This document shows positions 1 to 9,139 of a DNA stretch of 64,000 nt, one piece after another. Origin of the DNA: JBPYFK01 sp051984675 (GTDB lineage: Bacteria > Actinomycetota > Actinomycetes > Mycobacteriales > Pseudonocardiaceae). The first letter of the stretch is position 1; each line of letters begins with the position of its first letter. The notes beneath the pieces were generated by a model. The model worked only from the letters and a program-made list of their open reading frames with translations, made no database searches and was not told the DNA's origin. The translations under genes were made by a program, and so were the position numbers. The stretch covers positions 1 through 64,000 of the forward strand of contig JBPYFK010000190.1 in NCBI GenBank assembly GCA_051984675.1. The letters are read 5' to 3'.

Positions 1-1
1 C

Positions 2-133
2 GAGGACTTCACCGAGGTCGCGGACGTCATCGCGACCGCGTTGCAGCCGAGCTTCGACGAGGCCACCAGCAAGCAGTTGCGCAGCCGGGTGGAGGCGCTG
101 GCCGCCAAACACCCGCTCTACCCGAACATGTAA
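2..133 (+). CDS. glyA: Serine hydroxymethyltransferase, C-terminal end (partial)
   Basis: Only the last 43 codons are in the window; the gene begins before base 1. The readable C-terminus contains ADVIATAL, a basic helix with LRSRVEALAAKHPLYP, and then the stop. This closing pattern (LxxRVxxLxxxxPLYP) is characteristic of GlyA, the PLP enzyme that interconverts serine and glycine and charges tetrahydrofolate with a one-carbon unit in the cytoplasm. The catalytic lysine and PLP site lie outside the window, so the family call rests on the tail alone. A strong hairpin follows 12 bases after the stop, so this is probably the end of its transcription unit. Confidence 0.85.
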   Translation, partial: EDFTEVADVIATALQPSFDEATSKQLRSRVEALAAKHPLYPNM

Positions 134-145
134 AGAGCTGACCGC

Positions 146-180
146 GAAAGCCGCACTCCATCAGTCGGAGTGCGGCTTTC
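146..180 (+). terminator. Hairpin terminator after glyA
   Basis: A perfect 14-bp inverted repeat, GAAAGCCGCACTCC (146-159) and GGAGTGCGGCTTTC (167-180), with a 7-base loop, lies just after the glyA stop. Only a short T-run precedes the next GC-rich stretch. This is the usual actinobacterial form, with a strong stem and a weak U-tract. Confidence 0.8.
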
Positions 181-333
181 GTCGCACTGTGCGCAGTGGA
201 CACACCCCTTCTGTGGCTGGTTCGCCTCTTTCACACCTTCGTGTGGTTTGAATCGGCGGTCACCGTCGAAACCTTCGGATGTCGGCTATCCGCGTATCCC
301 GCCAGGTCCCGCGTCTTTGTTCGAGGAGGACCG

Positions 334-1251
334 ATGGCTGAGCGTAGTCAGTCCCGTCATGGTTTCCGTGCAGGCACCGGCGGTGAGATGCTCGCGGAAT
401 TCCTGGGAACGTTCGTTCTGATCCTGTTCGGCTGTGGTTCGGTCGCCGTCGCCGTCGTCGCGCTGCTGGGATCGGGGCGGCAGGCTGTCGCCTTCGGCCC
501 CGCGAACTGGCTGATCATCGCCTTCGGCTGGGGATTCGGCGTGGTGTTCGGTGTCTACGCCGCCGGCGGTGTCAGCGGCGCGCACATCAACCCAGCCGTG
601 ACGCTGGCTTTCGCGGTACGCCGCGCTTTCCCGTGGCGGAAGGTCATTCCGTACATGTTCGCGCAGCTCGTCGGAGCCTTCCTGGCGGCGGGCGTGGTGT
701 ACTCGGTCTACAGCTGGGCCATTGACTACTACAACGCCAAGTTGGGAGTCCCCCGGCGCGCATCACTGGACACGTTCGCGATCTTCGCTACGTTTCCCGC
801 GAAATACTTCGGGGGCGGCTGGTGGGGTCCCTTCCTGGATCAGATCGTGGGCACCGGAATCCTCGTGCTGCTCATTTTCGCGCTCATCGATTCACGCAAT
901 ATGGCGCCCACCTCGAATCTCGGACCGCTCATGATCGGCTTCGTGGTCAACGTGATCGGGCTGAGTCTCGGTCCCAACGCCGGGTACGCGATCAACCCGG
1001 CCCGCGATTTCGGTCCGCGCCTGTGGACCTTCTTCACCGGTTGGGGCCAGATCGCGCTACCGGGCACCTACCAATGGTTCAGCAACTACTTCTGGATTCC
1101 GATCGTCGGTCCGTTGATCGGGGGTGTGATCGGCGCGGTCGTCTACGACCTGTTCATCGGCCAGATCCTCGACGCACGGGCGGGCGGACCGGAAGCGGGA
1201 CGTACATCGGACGAGCCGCCGGCGGAAGGCGAACGGCCGGCGACCGAGTGA
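334..1251 (+). CDS. glpF: Glycerol uptake facilitator / aquaglyceroporin (MIP family)
   Basis: This 305-residue inner-membrane channel of the MIP family probably passes glycerol and other small neutral solutes. Both signature half-helix motifs are present: NPA at residues 86-88 (GAHINPAVT) and NPA at 221-223 followed by Arg-Asp (NPARDFGPR). The Asp after the second NPAR is typical of glycerol-conducting members rather than strict water channels, which is established family knowledge. Six hydrophobic segments fit the fold. The start is ATG 334, because AGGAGG (324-329) sits 4 bases upstream; a longer open frame from 196 lacks such a site. No glpK or glpD neighbours are seen, so the substrate is inferred. 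A hairpin follows the stop. Confidence 0.88.
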   Translation: MAERSQSRHGFRAGTGGEMLAEFLGTFVLILFGCGSVAVAVVALLGSGRQAVAFGPANWLIIAFGWGFGVVFGVYAAGGVSGAHINPAVTLAFAVRRAFPWRKVIPYMFAQLVGAFLAAGVVYSVYSWAIDYYNAKLGVPRRASLDTFAIFATFPAKYFGGGWWGPFLDQIVGTGILVLLIFALIDSRNMAPTSNLGPLMIGFVVNVIGLSLGPNAGYAINPARDFGPRLWTFFTGWGQIALPGTYQWFSNYFWIPIVGPLIGGVIGAVVYDLFIGQILDARAGGPEAGRTSDEPPAEGERPATE

Positions 1252-1253
1252 CG

Positions 1254-1286
1254 TGCTCACGGATCGCTTTCGCGAAGGCGTGAGCA
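1254..1286. terminator. Bidirectional hairpin between convergent genes
   Basis: The 8-bp arms TGCTCACG (1254-1261) and CGTGAGCA (1279-1286) flank a 17-base loop that itself contains TCGCGA. It lies between the convergent aquaglyceroporin and D,D-carboxypeptidase genes, so it can terminate transcription from both sides. Confidence 0.6.
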
Positions 1287-1296
1287 TGGAGTGTGA

Positions 1297-2871
1297 TCAG
1301 CAGGCTTTGACCCAGCTGCACTCAAGAGTGCGCCCTGGACTGTGGGGACGTTGCTTGGGCGTAGGCCAGCTGTCTTGCGGTCTGGATCGGTCGGCCGCAC
1401 CGGCGTACTGCGCGAGTCGAACCGCGATGGCATCCTGCAAGTCGTCCGGTGCGTCCGACAGGAAGTTGTTGAACAGCACCGAAAACGCCAGCTGGTGCCC
1501 GTTGGCTGCCCGGACGTACCCCGACAGCGACGTGACTCCCGTCATCGAGCCGGTCTTGGCGTGCACGTTGTTCTGGGCCGGGGTTCCCGCCATCCGGCCG
1601 CGCAGGGTGCCCCCGACCATGCGATCCGGTGCGCCAGCGATCGGAAGTGCCTGGTACCAGGCACCGAACCACGGCCTGCTCCGAGCGTGGTCCAGCAGAT
1701 TCGCGAGCTGATCGGGCGGGACGACATCCATTGTGGACAACCCGGAACCGTCCACTGCCCGCAGAGTGCGTGCGTCGACCCCGAGTCCCGTCACCTTGTC
1801 GGTCACGACCCCGAGCCCTGCCGGCCAGCTCCCCTGCCCACGAACCTGCCGGCCCATGGCCTTCACCAGCGCTTCGGCGTGGCTGTTGTTGCTCAGCTTC
1901 AGAAACGGCACCAGAAGCTGGGACAACGGCATGGATTCGTGCGCCGCCAGCACCCGCGCGCCGGCCGGAGTCGGGCCGCCGCCAGCCCCGTCGACCTGGA
2001 CACCGCGAGCCGCCAGAGCGCGCGTGAAGATGTCGGCCGCATACGACGGCGGGTTCGGGACGCTGATGTACTCCTGGTCCGGCTGCGCCGACGCCGGCAG
2101 GCTTCCGGTGACCTCGACCCGATTGGTGGCGTGATCGCGCTGCACCGACAACGTCGACGCGCTGTTCGCGGGCGCCGTGACGGCCCGGTTGTCGACCGTG
2201 AGCACACTCGTCGGAGGGTTCAGGGCGACGGTGACCGGCTGCCCCGGAGCGGCTCCGGGGGTGACTCGAACGATGACGCTGCCGGCGTCGTAATCGGTGT
2301 CTGGAGCGACCGTCAACGCTGAAACCGGCGCGGCATAGTACGCGGATTCGTCGTCCCACGCCCAGCCAGCACCCAGCGTGTCGTCGTCGAACCACGTGTG
2401 GTCACTGACCAGACGCCCCCGCACGTGCCGCACCCCGGCGTTGGCCACCTGGTCGGCCAGCCGTTGGTAGTCAGCCGCCAGCACGGTCGGATCACCCGTT
2501 CCGCGCAGGTAGAGGTCGCCGTCGAGCACGTCGCCACGCTGCGTGGCCGTGGTGGACACGTCCGTGCGGAACCGGTAGTCAGGTCCCAACGACTCCAGCG
2601 CGGCGGCCGACGTCAGCAGCTTCGCGTTCGACGCGGGGATGGCACGCCCGTTGCCCACCCTGCTGTAGAGCATCTGGTGGGTGTCCAGGTCCCGAACGAC
2701 CACACCGGCGTGTGCGCCGTCCAGTCGAGGGTCGGCGAGGATCTTGTCGAGGTCGCCGCGCAGCGCGTCCGGCCCGGACGGCGCGGCCTCGCCGTTCGTC
2801 GCAGCGGCGGGAACGCCGAGCAAGAGCATCGTCACCAGGACCAGAGCCCCGCGACGCCAGCGACCGCGCAT
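1297..2871 (-). CDS. dacB: D-alanyl-D-alanine carboxypeptidase / endopeptidase (PBP4, peptidase S13)
   Basis: This 524-residue class C penicillin-binding protein trims or opens peptidoglycan cross-links outside the membrane. Residues 1-25 form a signal peptide (basic MRGRWRRG, then a Leu/Val core and PAAA). All three active-site boxes are visible: SNAK (SxxK, nucleophile Ser81 and Lys84), SNN (SxN) and KTG in HAKTGSMTG. The start at 2871 is chosen because it opens the signal peptide and has GGAGGTGG just upstream; a longer frame adds Arg-rich sequence without a site. A plausible promoter lies about 130-155 bases upstream. The tail LECSWVKAC extends a little past the usual end of the domain. 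Confidence 0.92.
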   Translation of the reverse strand: MRGRWRRGALVLVTMLLLGVPAAATNGEAAPSGPDALRGDLDKILADPRLDGAHAGVVVRDLDTHQMLYSRVGNGRAIPASNAKLLTSAAALESLGPDYRFRTDVSTTATQRGDVLDGDLYLRGTGDPTVLAADYQRLADQVANAGVRHVRGRLVSDHTWFDDDTLGAGWAWDDESAYYAAPVSALTVAPDTDYDAGSVIVRVTPGAAPGQPVTVALNPPTSVLTVDNRAVTAPANSASTLSVQRDHATNRVEVTGSLPASAQPDQEYISVPNPPSYAADIFTRALAARGVQVDGAGGGPTPAGARVLAAHESMPLSQLLVPFLKLSNNSHAEALVKAMGRQVRGQGSWPAGLGVVTDKVTGLGVDARTLRAVDGSGLSTMDVVPPDQLANLLDHARSRPWFGAWYQALPIAGAPDRMVGGTLRGRMAGTPAQNNVHAKTGSMTGVTSLSGYVRAANGHQLAFSVLFNNFLSDAPDDLQDAIAVRLAQYAGAADRSRPQDSWPTPKQRPHSPGRTLECSWVKAC

Positions 2872-2997
2872 CGCCCACCTCCGAGAATCCGCCCACCAAG
2901 ATCGAGCAGGACCAAGAATTCCTGAGCCCGTTCGTGCGCGGGCCCGAAACCGCGGACACCGACCGGAATCGGTCAGTGACGCGCGGTTATCGAGAGG

Positions 2998-3026
2998 AGA
3001 TAAGCACGCCCAGCGGGCCTGGTCAA
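2998..3026 (-). promoter_or_regulatory. Candidate promoter for dacB
   Basis: On the minus strand TTGACC (3026-3021) and TTATCT (3003-2998) are separated by 17 bases, a good match to a housekeeping actinobacterial promoter. It lies in the 233-bp gap between tesB and dacB and points towards dacB. Confidence 0.45.
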
Positions 3027-3104
3027 CGATCTCGCGTCTGACACACCACGGCATGTCGCGCACGAGTGTCGACAGTGGACCTGGCCGGCGGTGACCACGA
3101 ACCG

Positions 3105-4052
3105 TCAGTCAACGACGCGCAGGAGACCTTCTTGTACGACGGTCGCGACGAGCCGGCCGTCGTGGGTGAAGAAGCGGCCGGTGGCCAGCCCGCGCGCACC
3201 AGACGCGCTTGGTGACGTGCAGTCGTAGAGGAACCACTCGTCCGCGCGGAACGGGCGGTGGAACCACATCGCGTGATCCAGACTCGCGCCCAGCACGTGG
3301 TCCAGTCCCCAGTACACGCCGTGCCTGGCCAGCACGGAGTCGAGCAACGTGAGATCCGACGCGTACGCGAGAAGGCAGACGTGCAGCAGCTCGTCGTCGG
3401 GCAGCTCCCCGTCGGCGCGCATCCACACCTGGCTGCGGGCGTCCTGCGTCTCCGGGCTCTCGCGGCGCATCCACGGCGGGTCGGTGACGTAGCGGATGTC
3501 GATCGGACGGGGGACGTTCGCCATGCCGACGAGCTTGTCCTGGACCGGCAGCACCCGCTGTCCGAAGGTCGGCAGCGTTTCCGGGTCGGGCACGTCCGGC
3601 ATCCGCTCGGCGTGGTCCAGCCCTTCCTCGGGGACCTGGAACGACGCCGACAGCGAGAAGATCGCCTGACCGTGCTGGACGGCCACCACCCGGCGGGTGG
3701 TGAACGAGCGGCCGTCCCGGGTGCGGTCCACGTTGTACACGATCGGGACACTGGGATCACCGGGACGGATGAAGTAGGCGTGCAGCGAATGCACCTGCCG
3801 GTCCGCCGGGACGGTACGCCCTGCCGCGACCAGTGCCTGGCCGGCGACCTGGCCGCCGAACACGCGCACCGGGGACTCCGCCGGGCTCACCCCGCGGAAG
3901 ATGTTCTCCTCGATGCGTTCCAGGTCCAGCAGCGCGACCAACCGGTCCAGCACGAGCTGCCCGTGCGGCTGCCCGTCCTCCGCCGTCGGAATGTCCTGGC
4001 CAGCCCGCATCGCGGCCAGGTCCACCGCGGCGGCCCGAGCTGCTTCGGTCAC
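3105..4052 (-). CDS. tesB: Acyl-CoA thioesterase II (TesB family)
   Basis: This 315-residue double-hotdog thioesterase hydrolyses acyl-CoA to free acid and CoA in the cytoplasm. The N-terminal hotdog carries the family-typical FRGxSP...RVFGGQVAGQAL segment and HSLHAYFIRPGDP. The C-terminal hotdog carries SDLTLLDSVLARHG (family catalytic Asp region), FHRPFRADEW and VVQEGLLR (Gln region). The GTG at 4052 has GGGGAG 6-9 bases upstream. The gene lies 65 bases after pyk, a pairing also known from other actinobacteria (pykA-tesB), so the two are probably co-transcribed. A second start 14 codons in is possible, because the first residues (MTEAARAAAVDLAAM) are not conserved in the family. Confidence 0.93.
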   Translation of the reverse strand: MTEAARAAAVDLAAMRAGQDIPTAEDGQPHGQLVLDRLVALLDLERIEENIFRGVSPAESPVRVFGGQVAGQALVAAGRTVPADRQVHSLHAYFIRPGDPSVPIVYNVDRTRDGRSFTTRRVVAVQHGQAIFSLSASFQVPEEGLDHAERMPDVPDPETLPTFGQRVLPVQDKLVGMANVPRPIDIRYVTDPPWMRRESPETQDARSQVWMRADGELPDDELLHVCLLAYASDLTLLDSVLARHGVYWGLDHVLGASLDHAMWFHRPFRADEWFLYDCTSPSASGARGLATGRFFTHDGRLVATVVQEGLLRVVD

Positions 4053-4117
4053 TGTGACTCCCCGTTCGTACTTGCCTTCCGGCGCGCACCCCGGGGCATT
4101 TCGGCTGGTCAGACGTC

Positions 4118-5539
4118 TTAGGAGACGTCCTCCTCGCCCAGGCGGTGCACGCGGATCAGGTTCGTGGACCCCACCGTGTGCGGCGGGGAACCCGCGACGA
4201 TGACCATGACGTCGCCGGGCTGGAAGCGGCCGATCGACAGCATCGCGTGATCGACCTGCCGGATCATCTGGTCGGTCGTGTCCACTTTAGGCACCAGGAA
4301 GGTCTCGGTCCCCCAAGTGAGAGCGAGCTGACTTCGAACCGATTCCTCCGGGGTGAAGGCCAGCAGCGGCAGCCGGGTGTGCAGCCGGGCCAGGCGACGC
4401 ACGGTGTCACCGGACTGCGTGAACGCGACCAGCGCCTTCGCGTTGAGCCGCTCCCCGATGTCGCGGGCGGCGTACGAAATCACGCCACGCTTGGTGCGTG
4501 GCACGTGACTCAGCGGCGGCGGGGTGGGCGAGCCGGATTCGACGGCCTCCACGATCCGAGCCATGGTCTGCACCGTCTCGATCGGGTAGCGGCCGACGCT
4601 GGTCTCACCCGAGAGCATCACCGCGTCGGTGCCGTCCAGGACGGCGTTGGCCACGTCGGATGCTTCGGCGCGGGTCGGGCGGGAGTTGCTGATCATCGAG
4701 TCCAGCATCTGGGTGGCGACGATGACCGGCTTGGCGTTCTCCCGGGCGATGCGGATCGCCTTCTTCTGCACCAGCGGCACGTCCTCCAGGGCCAGCTCGA
4801 CACCGAGGTCACCGCGGGCGACCATGACCCCGTCGAAGGCCAGCACGATGGCCTCCAGGTTCTCGACCGCCTCCGGCTTCTCCAGCTTCGCGATCACGGG
4901 TGCACGCCGGCCGACCCGGTCCATCACCTGGTGCACCAGGTCGACGTCCGCCGGCGAGCGGACGAACGACAGCGCGATGAAGTCCACCCCGAGTTCCAGC
5001 GCGAACTCCAGGTCCTGGACGTCCTTGTCGGACAGCGCCGGCACCGAGATGTCCATGCCGGGCATGGACAGGCCCTTGTTGTCGCTGACCGGGCCGCCCT
5101 CGACGACCTTGCACACCACGTCGTCGCCGTTGACCTCGGTGACCCGCAGGGCCACCTTCCCGTCGTCGACGAGCAGGCGGTCACCGGACTTGGCGTCGTT
5201 GGCCAACCCCTTGTACGTGGTCGAGACCCGGTCGTGCGTGCCCTGGATGTCCTCGACGGTGATGCGCACGATGTCGTCGGTGCGCCACTCCACCGGGCCG
5301 GCCGCGAACTTCCCCAGACGGATCTTCGGCCCCTGCAGGTCGGCGAGCAGGCCGACCGCGCGCCCCGACTCCCGGGCCGCGGTGCGAACGATGTCGTAGA
5401 CCCGCCGGTGGTCGTCGTGGCTACCGTGACTGAAGTTCAGCCGCGCGACGTCCAGCCCGCTGCTGACGAGTTCGGCCACCTTCTCCGGCGTCGCGGTGGC
5501 GGGCCCCATGGTACAAACGATCTTGGCGCGTCGACTCAC
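4118..5539 (-). CDS. pyk: Pyruvate kinase
   Basis: This 473-residue glycolytic enzyme transfers phosphate from phosphoenolpyruvate to ADP. The start region KIVCTMGPAT and ARLNFSHGSHDDH are the classical N-terminal blocks. APVIAKLEKPEAVENL holds the catalytic Lys of the IxAKIE signature, MVARGDLGVEL the metal-binding Asp region, and ATQMLDSMI plus TRAEASDVANAVLDGTDAVMLSGET close the barrel. Length is normal, and the C-terminal allosteric domain is complete. The GTG start at 5539 has a weak AGGGTGAGG upstream. It leads the pyk-tesB pair. The 170 bp before the start contain AT-richer sequence where its promoter should lie, but no clear hexamer pair is seen. Confidence 0.97.
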   Translation of the reverse strand: MSRRAKIVCTMGPATATPEKVAELVSSGLDVARLNFSHGSHDDHRRVYDIVRTAARESGRAVGLLADLQGPKIRLGKFAAGPVEWRTDDIVRITVEDIQGTHDRVSTTYKGLANDAKSGDRLLVDDGKVALRVTEVNGDDVVCKVVEGGPVSDNKGLSMPGMDISVPALSDKDVQDLEFALELGVDFIALSFVRSPADVDLVHQVMDRVGRRAPVIAKLEKPEAVENLEAIVLAFDGVMVARGDLGVELALEDVPLVQKKAIRIARENAKPVIVATQMLDSMISNSRPTRAEASDVANAVLDGTDAVMLSGETSVGRYPIETVQTMARIVEAVESGSPTPPPLSHVPRTKRGVISYAARDIGERLNAKALVAFTQSGDTVRRLARLHTRLPLLAFTPEESVRSQLALTWGTETFLVPKVDTTDQMIRQVDHAMLSIGRFQPGDVMVIVAGSPPHTVGSTNLIRVHRLGEEDVS

Positions 5540-5712
5540 AATGCCTCACCCTAGACCGTCCTCGTGAACTAAACCGAAACAGTGGTGATTCCGCGCATAT
5601 CGTTACTGGATCATTACAGAAACATGCGCGCGGCGACTACCGGTGTGAAGACGCCATTGGTACGGGGGTCGTGCCGGCCGAGTCTACTCCGCATCACAGC
5701 TGAAAAGGCTGG

Positions 5713-6417
5713 TCAACGGGGCTCCGCGACCCCGACGTGGTCGGCGAACCACTGGTTGAGGCCGCGAAGGCGCTGCCAGCACGCGCGGACCCGCCAGAGG
5801 CAGGCGCGCTCGTGCAACACGTCGTCAGGCTCCCAGCTCCGAAACACGTACATCGTCCGGTGCCGGAGCAGTCCCAGGCGTGGATGGTCGGCCGGAACTC
5901 CCCTGGGCCGGCTTTTCAGCACGTCGCCGGCTCGCTGCCAACCTTCCTGATCGAGTGCCGAGAGCAGGGTGCGCAGCCGCTCGCCGTGCAGGTCCTCGTC
6001 CACGGCGGCGCGGTAGCGGGCGAGTTGGTCCAAGGTGGTGTGAAAGCACCCGCCCGCGACCAGCATCCCTTGCGCGCTGAGCTCCACGTAGTACGCGCCC
6101 GCTCCCCTGCCGGGCTCGATCACCGCGCCACAATGCGTCTTGTACGGCGACCTGTCCCGGCTAAACCGCACGTCGCGGTGTGGGCGGAACACCTTGCCGG
6201 TGCCGAAACCCGGTGCGAACTCCGGCTCCAGCTCCGCCAGCAGCGCCTCCATCGGCCCGCGCACATGCTCCCGGTACCACTCCAGGTGGTCGCTCCAGTA
6301 CGTCTTGGAGTTGTCCGCCTCCAAGCCTTCGTAGAAGTCGACGGCGCCCTCGCCGAAACCTTCGAACCGGCTGTCCCCGGCCGATGCCACTGCCCGCACA
6401 GCGTCACCGTATGTCAC
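5713..6417 (-). CDS. DUF2461 family protein
   Basis: A 234-residue cytoplasmic protein of the DUF2461 family (TIGR02453), whose biochemical function is unknown. Recognisable blocks are FEGFGEGAVDFYEGLEADNSK near the start, KVFRPHRDVRFSRDRSPYKTH, GAYYVELSAQGMLVAGG and a C-terminal RxRxCWQRLRGLNQW. Length and order are as expected for the family. The start is uncertain. GTG 6417 follows GGGAGA closely, but GTG codons at 6399 and 6390 are nearer the first conserved residues. A longer frame reaching 6492 would overlap the divergent LuxR gene and is not supported. Confidence 0.75.
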   Translation of the reverse strand: MTYGDAVRAVASAGDSRFEGFGEGAVDFYEGLEADNSKTYWSDHLEWYREHVRGPMEALLAELEPEFAPGFGTGKVFRPHRDVRFSRDRSPYKTHCGAVIEPGRGAGAYYVELSAQGMLVAGGCFHTTLDQLARYRAAVDEDLHGERLRTLLSALDQEGWQRAGDVLKSRPRGVPADHPRLGLLRHRTMYVFRSWEPDDVLHERACLWRVRACWQRLRGLNQWFADHVGVAEPR

Positions 6418-6482
6418 TCTCCCGATGGTCAGCCGCCCGCGACATCCGGTTGCGGTTCGCATACCGGGCGTATTCTCGGACG

Positions 6483-8834
6483 GTGGACCCAACCGCGCGT
6501 GCCCAGATCCGGGAGGCGGGGGGCAACCTCCCGGTCGACATGACGAGCTTCGTCGGCCGGCGGCGGGAGATCACGTTGACGAAGCGGCTGCTCGCGGAGT
6601 CCCGCCTGGTGACCCTGACCGGCCCGGGAGGCGTCGGAAAGACCCGGCTCGCCCTGCGGGTGGCGGCGAACATGCGGCGAAGCTTCCGGGACCGGGCGTG
6701 GTTGGTCCGCCTCGACGACCTGCGCGACCCGTCGCTGGTGGCGGACACGGTCGGTGAGCAACTGGAGGTGCGCGGACACCACTCGGTCGACCACGAGGTG
6801 GGCGACATCGTCGAGCACCTGCGCTCGCGGGAGATGCTGCTGGTCCTCGACAACTGCGAGCACCTGGTCGACGAGGTCGCGCGGTTCGTCGAAACCCTGT
6901 TGCAGGCGTGCCCGGGGGTGCGGGTGCTCGCCACCAGCCGGCAGTCCCTGGGGGTGGCCGGCGAGAGCGTGCTCGTGGTCCCACCCCTACAGGTCCCGGA
7001 CCTGGAGCACCTGCCGCCGCCGGAGGCGTACGAGCAGTACTCCTCGGTACGGCTGTTCGTGGACCGCGCCCAGGCCGCGCTGCCCGAGTTCGAGGCCGAC
7101 GCCAGCAACGGCGCCGTGCTCATGCGGCTGTGCCACCACCTCGACGGCAACCCGCTGGCCATCGAACTCGCCGCCGTGCGGCTGCGCTCGCTGTCACTGG
7201 AGCAGCTCGAAGAGCGGCTGGCCGAGCGGTACGAGCTGCTCACCGGCGGGCCGAGGGGAGCGCCCAAGCGGCAGCAGACATTGCGGGCGCTGATCGACTG
7301 GAGTTACGACCTTTGCCCGGAGCAGGACCGGCTGGCGTGGGCGCGGATGTCGGTGTTCTCGGGCAGTTTCGACTTGGAAGCCGCCGAGCACGTGACGGCC
7401 GGCGGCTCGCTGCGCGTCCAGGACGTGCTCGGCGCCGTCCACTCCCTGGTGGATCAGTCCATCCTGCTGCGTGAGGACGAGTCCGGGGTGGTGCGGTATC
7501 GGTTGTTGCAGGCGATGCGGGAGTACGGGCAGGAAAGGCTCGCCGCCTCTGGGGAGGCGGCGTTCTTCCAGCGCCGGCACCGCGAGTGGTACGCCCTGCT
7601 GGTGGAGCGGTTCGCCACCGAGTGGCTCGGCGGCGACCAGCCCGAGTGGGTGCAGCGGCTGCGGCTGGAGCAGGGGAACCTGCGGGTGGCGATGTCGTCA
7701 GCGACGGGTTCTTCGGCCACCGGACCGGAAGACGCCTCGATCGGCCTGCGGATGGCCACCCAACTCGACGACTACTGGAGCATCCGGGGCTTCACCAGCG
7801 AAGCGCGGTACTGGCTCGACCTGGCGCTGTCGGTCGCACCGCAGGACAGCCAGGAACGAACACCCGCGCTGCGGGTCGACGGCTGGTTCGCGCTGTTGCA
7901 GGGGGACACACCGGCCGGGGAACGGCTGCTCGCGCAGGCTGGCCAGCTCGCCGAGCGCTACGGCGACGAGATCCAGAAAGCCTACGTCGGGCACGCGCTG
8001 GGCATGTCGGCCATGTTCCAGGGACGGTTGTCGGAGGCCCGGGCGCTGTTCGAGCAGAACCTGGCGGCGTTCCGGGCCTCGGGCGAGCTGCGCGGGGAGT
8101 TGTTCTCGCTGGTCACTCTCGGGCTGGTGGCCAGCAGGCGGAACGAGGGCGAGCGTGCCCTCGGCCTGCTGTCGGAATGCGTCGACCGGACGACGCAGCG
8201 CGGTGAGATCTTCTTCCGGTCGTACGCGCTCTGGGCCACCGCATACATCGAGGCGTTGCGGGACCGGCTGGACGAGGCGGACCGCGCCGCGAAAGACGCG
8301 TTACGGCTCCAGCGGCGACTGGACAACAAGCTGGCGATGGCCCTGACCATCGACACGCTCGCCTGGATCGGCCAGCGCCGGAACAACAACGAGCGCGCTG
8401 CCCGGCTGTTCGGGGTGGCCCACACGATGTGGAACGCCCTGAACGCGGCCCCCGAGTTCTACACGGCCTTCCAGTCGACCCATGACGAGCACGTCGAGTG
8501 GGCTCGGGCCGCGCTGGGTGAGGCCGCCTACCAGGACGCCTTCGAGCGGGGCATGAAGCTGCCGACCGGGATGGCGCTCGACTACGCGCTTGAGGTCAAG
8601 CGGCACGCACGCGAAGCTCCCCGGGACAACGTGACACAGATGCCCTTGACCCGGCGGGAGCGGGAGATCGCGGAATTGGTCGCCCAGGGACGTACCAATA
8701 AAGAGATCGCGGAAAGTCTCGTGATCGCACAACGTACGGTCGAGGGGCACGTGCAACATATCTTGACCAAACTCGATTTCTCCTCGCGCGCACAGATCGC
8801 CAGCTGGGTCGCGGCCCGGAAGAATTCGAGTTGA
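6483..8834 (+). CDS. Large transcriptional regulator: NB-ARC/AAA ATPase, TPR region, LuxR-type HTH
   Basis: A 783-residue STAND-type regulator. The N-terminal NLPVDMTSFVGRRREI block precedes a Walker A (GPGGVGKT, residues 47-54) and Walker B (MLLVLDNCEH, 118-127). The middle part holds repetitive helical, TPR-like sequence, and residues 721-783 are a LuxR/GerE helix-turn-helix (TRREREIAELVAQGRTNKEI...RTVEGHV). Such proteins use ATP-driven conformational switching to control transcription; the target and ligand are unknown. GTG 6483 is chosen because TATTCT (6471-6476) ends 6 bases upstream with no Shine-Dalgarno site, suggesting a leaderless mRNA. A start at 6540 (MTSFVG) is the alternative. 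It is divergent from the DUF2461 gene. Confidence 0.88.
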   Translation: MDPTARAQIREAGGNLPVDMTSFVGRRREITLTKRLLAESRLVTLTGPGGVGKTRLALRVAANMRRSFRDRAWLVRLDDLRDPSLVADTVGEQLEVRGHHSVDHEVGDIVEHLRSREMLLVLDNCEHLVDEVARFVETLLQACPGVRVLATSRQSLGVAGESVLVVPPLQVPDLEHLPPPEAYEQYSSVRLFVDRAQAALPEFEADASNGAVLMRLCHHLDGNPLAIELAAVRLRSLSLEQLEERLAERYELLTGGPRGAPKRQQTLRALIDWSYDLCPEQDRLAWARMSVFSGSFDLEAAEHVTAGGSLRVQDVLGAVHSLVDQSILLREDESGVVRYRLLQAMREYGQERLAASGEAAFFQRRHREWYALLVERFATEWLGGDQPEWVQRLRLEQGNLRVAMSSATGSSATGPEDASIGLRMATQLDDYWSIRGFTSEARYWLDLALSVAPQDSQERTPALRVDGWFALLQGDTPAGERLLAQAGQLAERYGDEIQKAYVGHALGMSAMFQGRLSEARALFEQNLAAFRASGELRGELFSLVTLGLVASRRNEGERALGLLSECVDRTTQRGEIFFRSYALWATAYIEALRDRLDEADRAAKDALRLQRRLDNKLAMALTIDTLAWIGQRRNNNERAARLFGVAHTMWNALNAAPEFYTAFQSTHDEHVEWARAALGEAAYQDAFERGMKLPTGMALDYALEVKRHAREAPRDNVTQMPLTRREREIAELVAQGRTNKEIAESLVIAQRTVEGHVQHILTKLDFSSRAQIASWVAARKNSS

Positions 8835-8963
8835 GTGATCGCGTGGATCGAGGGTCGCGTTATCAAGAGGTGGCGTGGCACACTTTCCGGCAACGCTGTG
8901 ACCCAGCGCTCATCAGCTGTCATAACAGGATGAGTTCGGATCAATTCGGTACGGAACCGACAT

Positions 8964-8990
8964 CCGGGAGAACGCGAGATTAACTCCCGG
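8964..8990 (+). promoter_or_regulatory. Inverted repeat in the 305-bp gap before the lytic transglycosylase
   Basis: The gap 8835-9139 holds no gene. It contains CCGGGAG (8964-8970) pairing with CTCCCGG (8984-8990), preceded by smaller possible stems (CGCTG...CAGCG near 8893, CGGT...ACCG near 8947). The repeat could terminate the LuxR transcript or belong to a structured leader of the downstream cell-wall hydrolase. No known riboswitch core could be matched by eye. Confidence 0.4.
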
Positions 8991-9139
8991 AACTAGGTAC
9001 CCGTATGCGTGCAATCCGGGATGTCCCTCGGTAGCTCCCCGGGCGAGCCTGGGCATGTTCCGTGTTCATGTTTCCCCCGGCAGATCACGGTGCGATAAAT
9101 CAACATTGCCCCGAATCCCCGAACCCGAAGATTCCCCGG

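Noticed and set aside
8835..9139. c-di-AMP (ydaO-type) riboswitch before the transglycosylase
   Set aside because: The context fits, but I could not align the conserved core by eye, so only an unnamed inverted repeat is reported.
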